Below are positions 47,220 through 55,617 of a stretch of 55,617 nucleotides of DNA, one piece after another (position 1 is the stretch's first letter; every line of letters starts with the position of its first letter). Origin of the DNA: Mycobacterium gordonae. GTDB taxonomy: Bacteria > Actinomycetota > Actinomycetes > Mycobacteriales > Mycobacteriaceae. Made by a program: the position numbers and the translations under genes. The notes beneath the pieces are model-generated. The model saw only the letters and a program-made list of their open reading frames with translations. It was not told the DNA's origin and ran no database searches. The stretch spans positions 1-55,617 of the forward strand of contig NZ_LQOY01000050.1 of assembly GCF_002101675.1 (NCBI RefSeq), read 5' to 3'.

Positions 47220-48629
47220 GTGAACACTGCGATGCGGCCGCTGCTGATGCTGCCGGAGATGCTGACGTTCGGCGGTGGCTTGCTGGTGCTGATCGGCGGA
47301 TCGTTTATGCCGCGCCAGCGACAATGGTGGGCCCGAATCGTCGCAGCCGCAGCGCTTATCGGTGTCGTCGTAGTCTCGGCGGTAGGAATCACGGCACCGG
47401 ATCAGACAGCGTTCGACGGAGCCTTCGCCGCCGACACCACCACCGCGGTGGCGCGGATCACCGCCGCGATCGGCGTTCTGGTGGTTCTGGCGCTGGCCGG
47501 CGACGACATCACAGCCACGGCGCGGGAAAGCGAAACCTATGCGCTGCTGTTGTTTTCGACCACCGGCGTCATGGTGCTCGCCGGAACTGACGACCTGCTG
47601 GTGCTGGCCACCGGATACCTGCTGGCCAGCATCCCGCTTTACGGGCTGATCGGACTGTCGCGCTCGGGCCAGGCGGCCGAGGCAGCCGTGAAGACCTACT
47701 TGATCGGCGCCCTGTTCGGGATCACTTTGCTGCTGGGTGTGACCGTCCTTTACGGGATCAGCGGGGCCACCCGCTACAACGACCTTGCCGCACAATTGCG
47801 GGGCGCTCCGGTAGCGGTGGTGGTGACAGGGGTCGTGGCCGTGGTGGCAGGTCTGATGTTCGAGGCAGGCGGCGTGCCCGGGCACTTCTGGGTTCCCGAC
47901 GCCACCCAAGGCGCCCATGGTGTCGCGGCCGTCTACTTGACGACAGTGCCCAAAATCGGCGCACTGATCGCGCTGTACCGCGTGGCCGCCGTGGTGCCGC
48001 ACACGGTTGCATGGCCACTGCTGATCGCGATATTCGCTGTCGCGAGTATGACATTGGGCAACTTGGCCGCCTACGGACAGCAGGATCCCCGTCGGCTCCT
48101 GGGTTGGTCGACGGTGAGCCAGGTCGGCTACCTCCTAGTGCCGATCACCGTCGCCGGCCACAGCCGACTGGCCCTTCCGTCGTTGCTGTTTTATCTAATC
48201 GGCTACACCCTGACCAACAGCGCGGCGTTCGCGGTGAGCACCGCGCTGCCCGATCGGCGCGACCTCAGCGCCTACCGTGGCCTGGCGCGCACCCGGCCCT
48301 GGCTGGCCGGGGCGCTGCTGGTGGCGCTGCTCGGACTGGCCGGCACCCCACCCACCAGTGTCTTCGTCGCAAAACTCACCACCGCCATGGCCGTCTGGGA
48401 CGGTGGTCTCGCGTGGTTGGCCGTGGTGGTGTTCCTCAACAGCCTGCTGAGCCTCGTCTACTATCTGCGTTGGATCGCTCCGGTGTTCCAGAAGCCCGAA
48501 ATTCTTAGTGATTTCACCACCGGCGAATGGTCTGCGCGCACCGCGATTATTGCGGCAGCATTGAGCCTGGGGATCGGCGTTACGGCGGGGCCGCTATGGG
48601 ACGTGCTCTCAACAGCACCACTGCGGTAG
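47220..48629 (+). CDS. nuoN: NuoN-like antiporter subunit
   Basis: 469 residues from GTG 47220, three bp after nuoM. About 13 membrane helices. It has LASIPLYGLIGL, the lysine in AAVKTYLIGALFG, the conserved PGHFWVPDATQGAHG (a PFHxWxPDxYQG variant), NLAAYGQQDPRRLLGWSTVSQVGYLL and LALLGLAGTPPTSVFVAKL. All are typical of NuoN and match membrane proton-pump residues. It closes the operon. The next gene, ricR, is convergent 108 bp away. Confidence 0.92.
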   Translation: MNTAMRPLLMLPEMLTFGGGLLVLIGGSFMPRQRQWWARIVAAAALIGVVVVSAVGITAPDQTAFDGAFAADTTTAVARITAAIGVLVVLALAGDDITATARESETYALLLFSTTGVMVLAGTDDLLVLATGYLLASIPLYGLIGLSRSGQAAEAAVKTYLIGALFGITLLLGVTVLYGISGATRYNDLAAQLRGAPVAVVVTGVVAVVAGLMFEAGGVPGHFWVPDATQGAHGVAAVYLTTVPKIGALIALYRVAAVVPHTVAWPLLIAIFAVASMTLGNLAAYGQQDPRRLLGWSTVSQVGYLLVPITVAGHSRLALPSLLFYLIGYTLTNSAAFAVSTALPDRRDLSAYRGLARTRPWLAGALLVALLGLAGTPPTSVFVAKLTTAMAVWDGGLAWLAVVVFLNSLLSLVYYLRWIAPVFQKPEILSDFTTGEWSARTAIIAAALSLGIGVTAGPLWDVLSTAPLR

Positions 48630-48737
48630 CCGGTGCGCCCCCGCGCCGACATCACACGAGCACGCCATCCTAAACCGGCCGCGAAGGATCACCCACGCCG
48701 GTGAGCGGTCCGCAAGCAGTCGGCGATGGGTCAACGG

Positions 48738-49043
48738 TTAGGAGCGCACGAGTCGGGCGATCGCCGCCGAAGCCTCGGTGAGCTTCGCGTCGGCCTGTGC
48801 GCCGCCCTCAGCGATTGCCTGACTGACGCAGCTATCGAGATGGTCATCGAGAAGGTTTAAAGCCACAGACCGCAACGCGCTGCTGGCCGCGCTGATCTGG
48901 GTCAGGATGTCGATGCAGTACTTATCCTCGTCGATCATTTTGGAGATACCGCGGATTTGGCCCTCGACTCTGCGTAGGCGCTTAGCGTATGCGTCTTTAT
49001 TCGCCGCATACCCGTATGTGGTTGCCACCTGCACTCCCAGCAT
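48738..49043 (-). CDS. ricR: RicR-like copper-sensing repressor
   Basis: 101 residues from ATG 49043 (earlier in-frame starts to 49163 are possible but do not match the family). It contains YAKRLRRVEGQIRGISKMID, EDKYCIDILTQISAASSALR and LNLLDDHLDSCVSQAIAEGG, and ends ASAAIARLVRS, essentially the M. tuberculosis RicR (Rv0190) sequence as I recall it. The Cu(I) ligands of the CsoR/RcnR family, Cys-His-Cys, are present in YCID and HLDSC. Without copper it should bind the TACCCTNNNGGGGTA sites in the window. It is divergent from DUF1490-ctpV, with an operator between. Confidence 0.92.
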   Translation of the reverse strand: MLGVQVATTYGYAANKDAYAKRLRRVEGQIRGISKMIDEDKYCIDILTQISAASSALRSVALNLLDDHLDSCVSQAIAEGGAQADAKLTEASAAIARLVRS

Positions 49044-49351
49044 TCTGGTCATCGGGTGGTTCACTTCGTTGCCGCGAGCTGAGCGTGCGTGGTCGGCCAC
49101 CAATGACGTCCTCGACGCCACTATACCCGCCAGCACGTCCAGCAACGTGGCATTTCGCGCCACCAGCGGCCGAGATGGCTCCTGCGTTCGGCATTGACCT
49201 GACGCCGCCGACCCGATACCCAGGCCGAGGTTGTAGCCGCAGCTCAGCCACGCTCCCGGCGGCCGCTTGTGGCCCGTTGCGCAGCTCAGGTCACGGCCTG
49301 CCGGCTTGCCGGCGATCCGCCCCGACCTTCCGATTCCCCGCTTGCGGCGGG

Positions 49352-49366
49352 TACCCTATGGGGGTA
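49352..49366 (+). promoter_or_regulatory. RicR-type copper operator between ricR and DUF1490-ctpV
   Basis: Reads TACCCTATGGGGGTA on the plus strand, fitting TACCCTNNNGGGGTA in the direction of the ctpV operon. It is 120 bp before the DUF1490 start and about 310 bp before ricR, so it is well placed for the operon and possible for autoregulation. Confidence 0.78.
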
Positions 49367-49486
49367 CGGTCTCAGCCATGGAAAGGACTGCGCCTGCTGA
49401 CCAGGTGCCGCACAGCGACACGGGCGTATTGAGAACCTGACTGTCCGCAACCCGTGACAGCCAGCAATGGGAAGGAAGTGTTCAAG

Positions 49487-49792
49487 ATGGCGTGGCAGCG
49501 AATTCTGGTGAAGGCGGTGCCTACCGTGGTGACCGGACTCGTCGGCGCCGCGGCCTATGAGGCCCTGGCGAAGGCGCCCTGGCGCAAGGTGACGGTCAGC
49601 GCAACCGCTGTGGGCCTTCGCGCCGCGCGCGCGACCGAGCGTAAGACCAAAGCTGGTGCCGAGCGTGCTCGGTTGGCAGTGGCCGACGTCCTGGCTGAGG
49701 CAGCAGACCGCATCGGAGAACGGGTCGAACCCCCCACGGTGGTACCGACAACCTCGACCTCGACTCCCAAGGCCGGCGATGCCTGCCATTGA
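49487..49792 (+). CDS. DUF1490 protein (Rv0968-like)
   Basis: 101 residues from ATG 49487, with GGAAGGAAG upstream. It starts [20 protein letters not shown], a single membrane anchor, followed by a helical region rich in Arg and Ala ([19 protein letters not shown]) and a final Cys-His. It resembles Rv0968, the gene between csoR and ctpV in M. tuberculosis; its function is unknown. Its end overlaps the ctpV start by 14 bp, so the two are translationally linked. A single such copy is present; the decayed ctpV copy at 5.9 kb has no partner of this type. Confidence 0.88.
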   Translation: MAWQRILVKAVPTVVTGLVGAAAYEALAKAPWRKVTVSATAVGLRAARATERKTKAGAERARLAVADVLAEAADRIGERVEPPTVVPTTSTSTPKAGDACH

Positions 49793-52148
49793 CACCCGGG
49801 TTGGTCTTGACATCTGCCCCACGCTGACCATCATCTCCCAGGGTGGCGGACGAATACGTGTGCGCGTCAACGGTTTTGACCTCGACGAAACACGGGCGGT
49901 CGCGATCGAAGATGCTGTTGCCAAGGTGACCGGTGTGCTGGCGGTCCGTGCCTACCCGCGATCGGCCTCGGTAGTGATCTGGTATTCGCCAGATGACTGC
50001 GACACTGCTGCGGTCATGTCGGCGATCGAGGACGCCCAGCACACGCCCGCGGAATCGGTCCCCGCACGCGCCGCCCACTCCGCGCGATCCGGCGAACCCG
50101 GAGTGGTGCAAAAAATTGCCGGCGGGATTTATCGGCTGTTGGGACTCGCGACCGGCCCTGCAGCCGAACCGGTTGCCGGCCAGGGCGGCTGTCATCAGCC
50201 AGCGGCGTCGTGTCACGGGGAGCCACCGGCAGACGCCGACGGCGAGCAGCGCAAGTGGCTGCGACGCGTATGGCTGGCCGTGCCGCTGGGGTTGGTATCG
50301 ATGGCGGCGCCCATGGTGTTCGGCGCCTCCTGGGTGGGGTGGTTGGCCTTCGCGGCGACGGTGCCGGTGCAATTCGTGGCCGGCTGGCCGTTCCTGACCG
50401 GGGCCCTCCAGCAGGCGCGGGCCCGCACGGCCAACATGGACACGCTGATCACGTTGGGCACGCTGACAGCGTTCGCCTACTCCACCTACCAGCTCATCGC
50501 CGGGGGGCCGCTGTTCTTCGACACCGCGGCTCTGATCATCGCCTTCGTGGTGTTGGGCCGCTATTTCGAGGCCCGAGCGACCGGTAAGACCCGCGAGGCG
50601 ATCAGCAAACTACTAGAAATGGGCGCCAAGGAAGCCTGCTTGCTCGTCGACGGCCAAGAGATTCTGGTGCCGGTGGAGCAGGTGCAAGTCGGCGACCTGC
50701 TGCTGGTACGACCCGGGGAGAAGATTCCCGTCGACGGCCGGATCATTGAGGGACGTGCCGCCGTCGACGAGTCCATGCTGACCGGTGAATCTGTGCCGGT
50801 CGAGAAATCGGTGGGGCACACAGTGGCCGGGGCCACCGTCAACATCGATGGGCTGCTGACCGTGCGTGCCACTGCCGTCGGGGCCGACACCGCGCTGGCC
50901 CAGATCGTGCGCCTGGTCGAGCAGGCCCAAGGCGGCAAAGCCCCCGTCCAGCGGTTGGCCGACCAGGTCTCGGCGGTATTTGTTCCCGCCGTCCTGGGCG
51001 TGGCCGCCCTGACGTTTGCCGGCTGGGCGATCTTCGCGGCCAGCCCGATCGCGGGCATGACCGCGGCGGTCTCAGTGCTGATCATCGCCTGCCCCTGTGC
51101 GCTGGGGCTGGCCACACCCACCGCAATTATCGTCGGCACCGGCCGCGGCGCGGAAATGGGCATCCTGGTCAAAGGCGGCGAGGTTTTGGAAGCGTCGAAG
51201 AAAATCGACATCGTGGTGTTCGACAAGACCGGCACCCTCACCCGCGGCCAAATGCAACTCACCGACGTCACAGCCGATGACGGGCTGGAAACTGATCTTG
51301 TCCTGGGGCTTGCCGCCGCAGTCGAGTCGGGCTCCGAGCATCCCATCGGCGCGGCCATTGTCGCCGGCGCCCGTGAGCGCGGCATCGACATTCCGACCGC
51401 CACGGCGTTCAGCAGCCTGGCCGGCCACGGAGTGCGGGCCGATGTTGAGGGCCGAAGCGTGGTAGTGGGCCGGCGCAAACTCATCGAGGAAAACGGCCTG
51501 CGATTGCCCGATCGTTTGGCGGCAGCCGCCGCCGAACTCGAAGCCCAAGGCCGCACAGCGGTATTCGTCAGTTGCGATGATCGAGTGGTCGGCGTGCTCG
51601 CGGTCGCCGACACGATTAAAGACGACGCCCGCGACGTCGTGCGTCAGCTGCATGCGATGGGGTTGCGGGTCGCCATGATCACCGGCGACAACACCCGCAC
51701 TGCGGCAGCCATCGCCGATCAGGTCGGCATCGACCAGGTGCTGGCCGAGGTCTTGCCCGAAGACAAGGTCAACGAGGTCCGTAGGTTTCAAGAGCAGGGC
51801 CGGCTGGTCGCCATGGTCGGTGACGGTGTCAACGACGCCCCGGCACTCGTGCAAGCCGACCTGGGGATCGCGATCGGAACCGGCACCGATGTGGCCATTG
51901 AGGCCTCAGACATCACCCTGATGTCCGACCACCTCGACGGTGTGGTGCGGTCGATCCAGCTTTCCCGGCAGACGCTGCGCACCATTCACCAGAACCTGGG
52001 CTGGGCCTTTGGCTACAACACCGCCGCCATACCCCTGGCGGCATTGGGGCTGCTGAATCCCGTCGTCGCAGGCGCCGCCATGGGGCTGTCCTCGGTAAGC
52101 GTGGTCACCAACTCCCTGCGCCTTCGGCGCTTCGGCCGCGACCGATGA
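49779..52148 (+). CDS. ctpV: CtpV copper-exporting P1B ATPase
   Basis: 789 residues from ATG 49779. An N-terminal ferredoxin-like domain ([20 protein letters not shown]) lacks the usual CxxC. It is followed by a Cys/His-rich linker, [14 protein letters not shown], near 134-147. Membrane helices, the CPC site (438-440), DKTGT (near 482), SEHPIGAAI and [10 protein letters not shown] then follow in order. It is nearly colinear with CtpV (Rv0969), a copper exporter needed for virulence in M. tuberculosis. It is in an operon with DUF1490 upstream and DUF5134 downstream, under the operator at 49352. All catalytic motifs are intact. Confidence 0.95.
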   Translation: MPAIDTRVGLDICPTLTIISQGGGRIRVRVNGFDLDETRAVAIEDAVAKVTGVLAVRAYPRSASVVIWYSPDDCDTAAVMSAIEDAQHTPAESVPARAAHSARSGEPGVVQKIAGGIYRLLGLATGPAAEPVAGQGGCHQPAASCHGEPPADADGEQRKWLRRVWLAVPLGLVSMAAPMVFGASWVGWLAFAATVPVQFVAGWPFLTGALQQARARTANMDTLITLGTLTAFAYSTYQLIAGGPLFFDTAALIIAFVVLGRYFEARATGKTREAISKLLEMGAKEACLLVDGQEILVPVEQVQVGDLLLVRPGEKIPVDGRIIEGRAAVDESMLTGESVPVEKSVGHTVAGATVNIDGLLTVRATAVGADTALAQIVRLVEQAQGGKAPVQRLADQVSAVFVPAVLGVAALTFAGWAIFAASPIAGMTAAVSVLIIACPCALGLATPTAIIVGTGRGAEMGILVKGGEVLEASKKIDIVVFDKTGTLTRGQMQLTDVTADDGLETDLVLGLAAAVESGSEHPIGAAIVAGARERGIDIPTATAFSSLAGHGVRADVEGRSVVVGRRKLIEENGLRLPDRLAAAAAELEAQGRTAVFVSCDDRVVGVLAVADTIKDDARDVVRQLHAMGLRVAMITGDNTRTAAAIADQVGIDQVLAEVLPEDKVNEVRRFQEQGRLVAMVGDGVNDAPALVQADLGIAIGTGTDVAIEASDITLMSDHLDGVVRSIQLSRQTLRTIHQNLGWAFGYNTAAIPLAALGLLNPVVAGAAMGLSSVSVVTNSLRLRRFGRDR

Positions 52149-52215
52149 CAACGGACTGCTGTCCCGGCGATCCACAATCTCCTCAACCACCGCGATCGGA
52201 GCGGCCTGCGATCTT

Positions 52216-52833
52216 ATGATCCACGATTTGCTGCTGCGCTGGGTCGTCACGGCACTCTTTGCGTTGGGAGCCACTGAATGCGGCCTACCGCTTCTCATCA
52301 GACGCCTTTCGGCCACCGCGGCAGTCAGCCACGGTCTACACCTGCTGATGGCCATCTCCATGGCCGTGATGGCTTGGCCGTGGGGCACACGGGTACCCAC
52401 TCTCGGACCCGCCGTGTTCTTCCTTCTGGCGGCCTTGTGGTTCGTCGTGATAGCCATCATCGCGAACCGAACACGCTATCCCCGAATGTCCAACGGGTAT
52501 CACGCGTTGATGATGCTGGCGACGGCGTGGATGTATGCCTCTATGAACAACCCCTTCCCCGTTCATTCCCCACACTCGCCGAGCACTCCGATGCCCGGCA
52601 TGGATATGGCGGCGATGAATGAACAGGCGAGCAACGAAGTACCCACCTGGTTCACCGCAATGAACTGGCTCGGAGCCGTCATTTTCACGGTCGCCGCAGT
52701 TTTCTGGGTATCCAAATACTTCGTCGAGAAGCGGCACACCGCAACGCGTCTCGGGCCACTCGGCGATGTCGCGCAGGCGATGACAGCAGCTGCGATGGCA
52801 ATCTTGTTCGGGGCAACGCTGTTCGCGATTTGA
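52216..52833 (+). CDS. DUF5134 membrane protein (Rv0970-like), copy 2
   Basis: 205 residues starting MIHDLLLRWVVTALFALGAT. About five or six membrane helices with a loop containing Met and His (VHSPHSPSTPMPGMDMAAMN). It is the paralogue of 6451-7071, and its ending AMAILFGATLFAI corresponds to AMAILFAAALIEL there. It lies 67 bp after ctpV and is probably in the same operon. Its function is unknown; the Met-rich loop, on one side of the membrane, is consistent with passing copper to or from the ATPase. Confidence 0.85.
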   Translation: MIHDLLLRWVVTALFALGATECGLPLLIRRLSATAAVSHGLHLLMAISMAVMAWPWGTRVPTLGPAVFFLLAALWFVVIAIIANRTRYPRMSNGYHALMMLATAWMYASMNNPFPVHSPHSPSTPMPGMDMAAMNEQASNEVPTWFTAMNWLGAVIFTVAAVFWVSKYFVEKRHTATRLGPLGDVAQAMTAAAMAILFGATLFAI

Positions 52834-53525
52834 GCAGCGCAGCGCCCAAGCGCGTCGCCCTCCGGTTCGAGCCACTTCTCCGTGCCCGCTCCCCCTATTG
52901 TCCGCGCCGACGATACGGGTGCAGCATGAAACCAGGCGTGAGCACGACGTCAAGCGAATCTGCAGCAGTCCGGTCTCGGCGAGCCGGCTATCACAGAGAT
53001 AGTTCAAGCGCAGCAGTACCGCATCCCGCCGTTTCCCGGAATACGCATAGCGGTCCAAGACGCGTTGTGCCTAGTCAGGCAGGCAGGAGGTCTGCATCAT
53101 TTGCCTCCTCACGTTCCTGGTGGTGGCCGGCGCCGGGTGCCCGGCCAGCTGTGCCGACTCGGGCGCACGTATACATCGAGGCGGTCCCCCCGTCCGGGGT
53201 AACGCTGTACTGGAAAAGGCCGCTGGCGTCGACCTGTCCAGTCACCGTGTAGCCAGGGCCGTCGTAATGAATTGGTTAGCTTGATAATTCGACCAGAAGG
53301 CGTCGATAGGCTAATCGAGCCAGGTGGCCAAGCCGCCGGGCTGGGCGCTCCGGGGAGCCAGGATCCGCAGCGGGTCGCCGTTGCCGTCGTTGAGGAGCAG
53401 GGCCTGGAACTCAGTCGGGACCGAGGCCGAGTACAGCGTGAACACTTGGCTCCGCGACAGTGTCATGCCACGGGTGTCCACAAAACCACTCGGAGTCTCC
53501 TGCCCTAACGTGAATGAGAACGGCA
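52834..53525. other. 692-bp stretch with gene fragments I cannot name
   Basis: On the minus strand, 53510-53311 reads TLSRSQVFTLYSASVPTEFQ and LLNDGNGDPLRILAPRSAQP, and 53270-53080 reads YTVTGQVDASGLFQYSVTPD. Both look like secreted-protein domains, but neither has a start. I see no assignable gene. Confidence 0.4.
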
Positions 53526-54507
53526 CGACGCCACGTTGGTGATCGACCACTCCGACAACAAGATCGGTGCGACGCCGACCTGGAAGAAGTCGTTCGGGCA
53601 CCATCCGCTGCTGGCGTTCCTGGACCGCCCCGAGATCGCCGGTGGCGAGGCCCTGGCCGGGCTGCTGCGCACCGGCAACGCCGGCTCCATACCGCCAGTG
53701 ACCCCGTCATCGTCTTGCAGCAAGCGCTGGCGGCGCTGCCCGCGCCGTGGCGACCCGACCCGAGTCGTGGCGATGATCCCGACCGGCCGAAGGTTCTGGT
53801 GCGCTGCGATACCGCCGGGGCCACTCACGACTTCGCCGACGCCTGCCACGCTGCCGGGGTGGGGTTCTCCTTCGGCTACCCCGTCGATTGGCGGGTGCAA
53901 GACGCCGTGGACACCCTCAACCTCGCCGAGGGCTGGTACCCGGCGATCGACACCACAGGTGGGCTCCGCGACGGCGCCTGGGTCGCCGAGGCCACCACTC
54001 TGGTCAACCTGAGCAGCTGGCCGCCCGGCACCCGGCTGATCCTGCGCAAGGAACGACCCCATCCTGGCGCGCAGCTGCGGTTCACCGACGCCGACGGCAT
54101 GCGGGTCACCGCCTTTCATCACCGACACGCCCCCCGGCGTCGTACCCGGCCAGGTCGCCGGCCTGGAACTACGGCACCGCCAACACGCCCGCGTAGAAGA
54201 CCGCATCCGCGAACTGAAGGCCACCGGCCTTCGCAACCTGCCCTGCCAGTCCTTTTGGGCCAAAGCCGCCTGGCTCGAGACAACCCTCGCCGCTGCCGAT
54301 CTGGTCACCTGGTGCCGACTCATCGGCTTCAGAAACGATCCCGGCCTGGCCCGCGTCGAGATCACCACTTTCCGTTACCGCGTCCTGCACGTCGCCGCAC
54401 GCATCACCCGCGGCGCCCTGCAGGACGCGGCTACGCATCGACCTCACCTGGCGCTGGGCCATCCCCATCGCAATCGCCTGGCAGACCATCCGCACCGCCT
54501 TCGGATA
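53526..54507 (+). pseudogene. IS1380-family transposase remnant
   Basis: Successive frames read DATLVIDHSDNKIGATPTWK, then VLVRCDTAGATHDFADACHA and SFGYPVDWRVQDAVDTLNLA, then TDTPPGVVPGQVAGLELRHR, VEDRIRELKATGLRNLPCQS and RVLHVAARITRG. These are consecutive blocks of an IS1380-type DDE transposase. Frameshifts near 53690 and 54115 and the missing N-terminus show that it is inactive. Flanking inverted repeats were not identified. Confidence 0.82.
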
Positions 54508-54744
54508 ACCGCCAGCCCGACTGCCCACCGATCACGAAGGACCTACCGGCCCTGGAAAGCCCGCCCCACCCGGCGACACGGGACAGATCGATCACACCAT
54601 CACACCAAAAACACTACCCGGCAACACAACTCGGAATCAGAATCAGCTCACACCATCCGATACGAAAAATCCGGGCTAGACCTTCATCGTTTTACCGCCT
54701 TGACCGCGCCTGATGAGTCCGCGCTGTGTTCGCCGCCGGCGGCG

Positions 54745-54992
54745 AAGAGGCCCCCGTCGTGAGTCGCCGATGCACGGTATTCGTCAAGGCAGCGCGGTAG
54801 AGGTCAGCGTGCCGGGCGCGCTGGTCAGGGTCGGTGATGACGATCAAGTGCCCCTGGCGGTTTGAACCCGACGGTGCCGGTAAGGCATGCGAACACAGTC
54901 CTTGATCACCTCCTGCGGGACCGGTCGGTCGAAGTCCATCCGCCGGCGAACCGCACGCGGGGTGGTCAGCAACTCATCTGGGGACAGTTTCG
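54745..54992 (-). pseudogene. Nitroreductase-family N-terminal remnant
   Basis: The minus strand reads SPDELLTTPRAVRRRMDFDR and PVPQEVIKDCVRM. After a shift it reads APSGSNRQGHLIVITDPDQR. This is the start of the nitroreductase fold, where the TTPRAVRRR and APSGSNRQG segments bind FMN. The remainder is missing and there is a frameshift, so it is a dead fragment. Confidence 0.6.
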
Positions 54993-55540
54993 ATGATGCC
55001 GGACACGGGTTGATCGTCCCAGCTAATCCGGGGTGAAGCGCTGATCCCACGCCCGACTCGACTCTCAGTTTGCCACCGCGCAACCGAAGTGAGACTGCTC
55101 GCCGAGGCGAGAAGCCGATCAGGACTTGACACTTAACCTCCTCGGAGGCCTAGAGAAACGAGATAGCCTGGAGGCAGCCGGGTCCCCCCGCACAGCCATC
55201 GACCGCCTCGGCCGCCCAGAATTGCCCGAGATAACCCGCACTATCACCGAACTCAGGGCCGGCCGCATGGCGTGTTGTCCTGCGGCTCGAACGGTACTAG
55301 GACCACCTCCGACTCCCTCCCGACACCCATTCACTTCCTAGCTCGGCACCAGTTACAGGACAAGCCATTTCGAACAAATCTCAGTGCGTTTCGGCCGGGG
55401 AGGGCCTCCACAGTTCCCGCCGTCAGCATCTGAACGCTGCGCACCCCCCTTACGCGGGGAGTCCTTCGCGGCTGCACTTCCAGGATCTTCACCGCTTCCA
55501 TTAGGGCGCGGTGGCCTCGACGAGCATTGTCGGTCCGAAG
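54993..55540. other. 548-bp stretch, no supported gene
   Basis: A short plus-strand frame at 55126-55341 (LGGLEKRDSLEAAG...) is open but unlike any family I recognise and has no good ribosome site. Nothing else is supported. Confidence 0.4.
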
Positions 55541-55617
55541 TGTTGACGACGGTCCAAACGTAGGCCAGGAGTGACGGTCGAAAAGTAGGCCACGTGGTCG
55601 TATTTATTGTGCCGTGT
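55541..55617. mobile_element. Possible end of an IS21-type element at the right edge
   Basis: From tgttgacgacggtcc onward, two related blocks recur: gacggtccaaacgtaggcca and gacggtcgaaaagtaggcca, 27 bp apart. Multiple short internal repeats after a TGT end are typical of IS21-family ends in actinobacteria. The rest would lie beyond the window, so this is a suggestion only. Confidence 0.4.

Noticed and set aside
1..55617. tRNA, rRNA, CRISPR arrays and a plasmid origin
   Set aside because: I saw no cloverleaf-like sequence, no regularly spaced repeats and no replication initiator gene in any frame I examined.

Overview
The window looks like a piece of accessory DNA from a slow-growing Mycobacterium. 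The evidence is high GC content, PE and PPE genes, a PstS/PknD pair, DUF1490, CtpV and RicR/LpqS/CysK2 homologues, all typical of that group. I cannot tell chromosome from plasmid. Insertion sequences, their relics and frameshifted genes are common, as in a genomic island that is still being rearranged. Family assignments rest on reading the proteins and on remembered M. tuberculosis homologues; no search was run.

The main theme is copper. Repeated copper-response modules are present: three lpqS-like genes, one complete cysK2 and one entering at the left edge, two nearly identical copZ plus P1B-ATPase cassettes (2.54 kb direct repeats, one frameshifted), an intact ricR / DUF1490 / ctpV / DUF5134 locus with a decayed partial copy at 5.9-7.1 kb, a Tat-exported multicopper oxidase, a Met-rich DUF305 lipoprotein and a secreted Gly-His repeat protein. 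Five 15-bp palindromes of the form TACCCTNNNGGGGTA (read towards the gene) lie in front of these units and match what I recall of the RicR operator.

Layout. 0-7 kb: cysK2 edge, lpqS1, damaged PPE genes, two IS110-family elements, a PE gene, ctpV relic and DUF5134. 7.8-18.2 kb: alpha/beta hydrolase, DUF1275 remnant, PPE2-like gene, pstS-pknD, DUF305 gene divergent from a methyltransferase, threonine synthase-like gene. 18.2-23.1 kb: broken ATPase cassette, then lpqS3-cysK2. 23.3-30.6 kb: receiver-only response regulator and histidine kinase, methyltransferase, IS256 relic, Gly-His protein, lpqS2, second Ser/Thr kinase. 31.9-34.4 kb: ERCC4-type nuclease gene split by an IS701-family element. 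34.7-38.9 kb: multicopper oxidase and intact ATPase cassette. 40.5-48.6 kb: a complex I-like membrane-arm operon. 48.7-52.8 kb: ricR-ctpV locus. 52.8-55.6 kb: IS1380, nitroreductase and possibly IS21 remains.

The most unusual unit is the operon at 40.5-48.6 kb. It encodes homologues of every membrane subunit of complex I (NuoA, H, J, K, L, M, N) but no NuoC, E, F, G or I. Where NuoB and NuoD would be, there is one 416-residue protein with NuoB-like and NuoD-like ends joined by a segment of 25 histidines in about 70 residues. Its NuoJ homologue carries 12 methionines within 29 residues. Lying among copper genes, this suggests a membrane-arm complex redirected to metal- or stress-linked ion transport; that function is inference.
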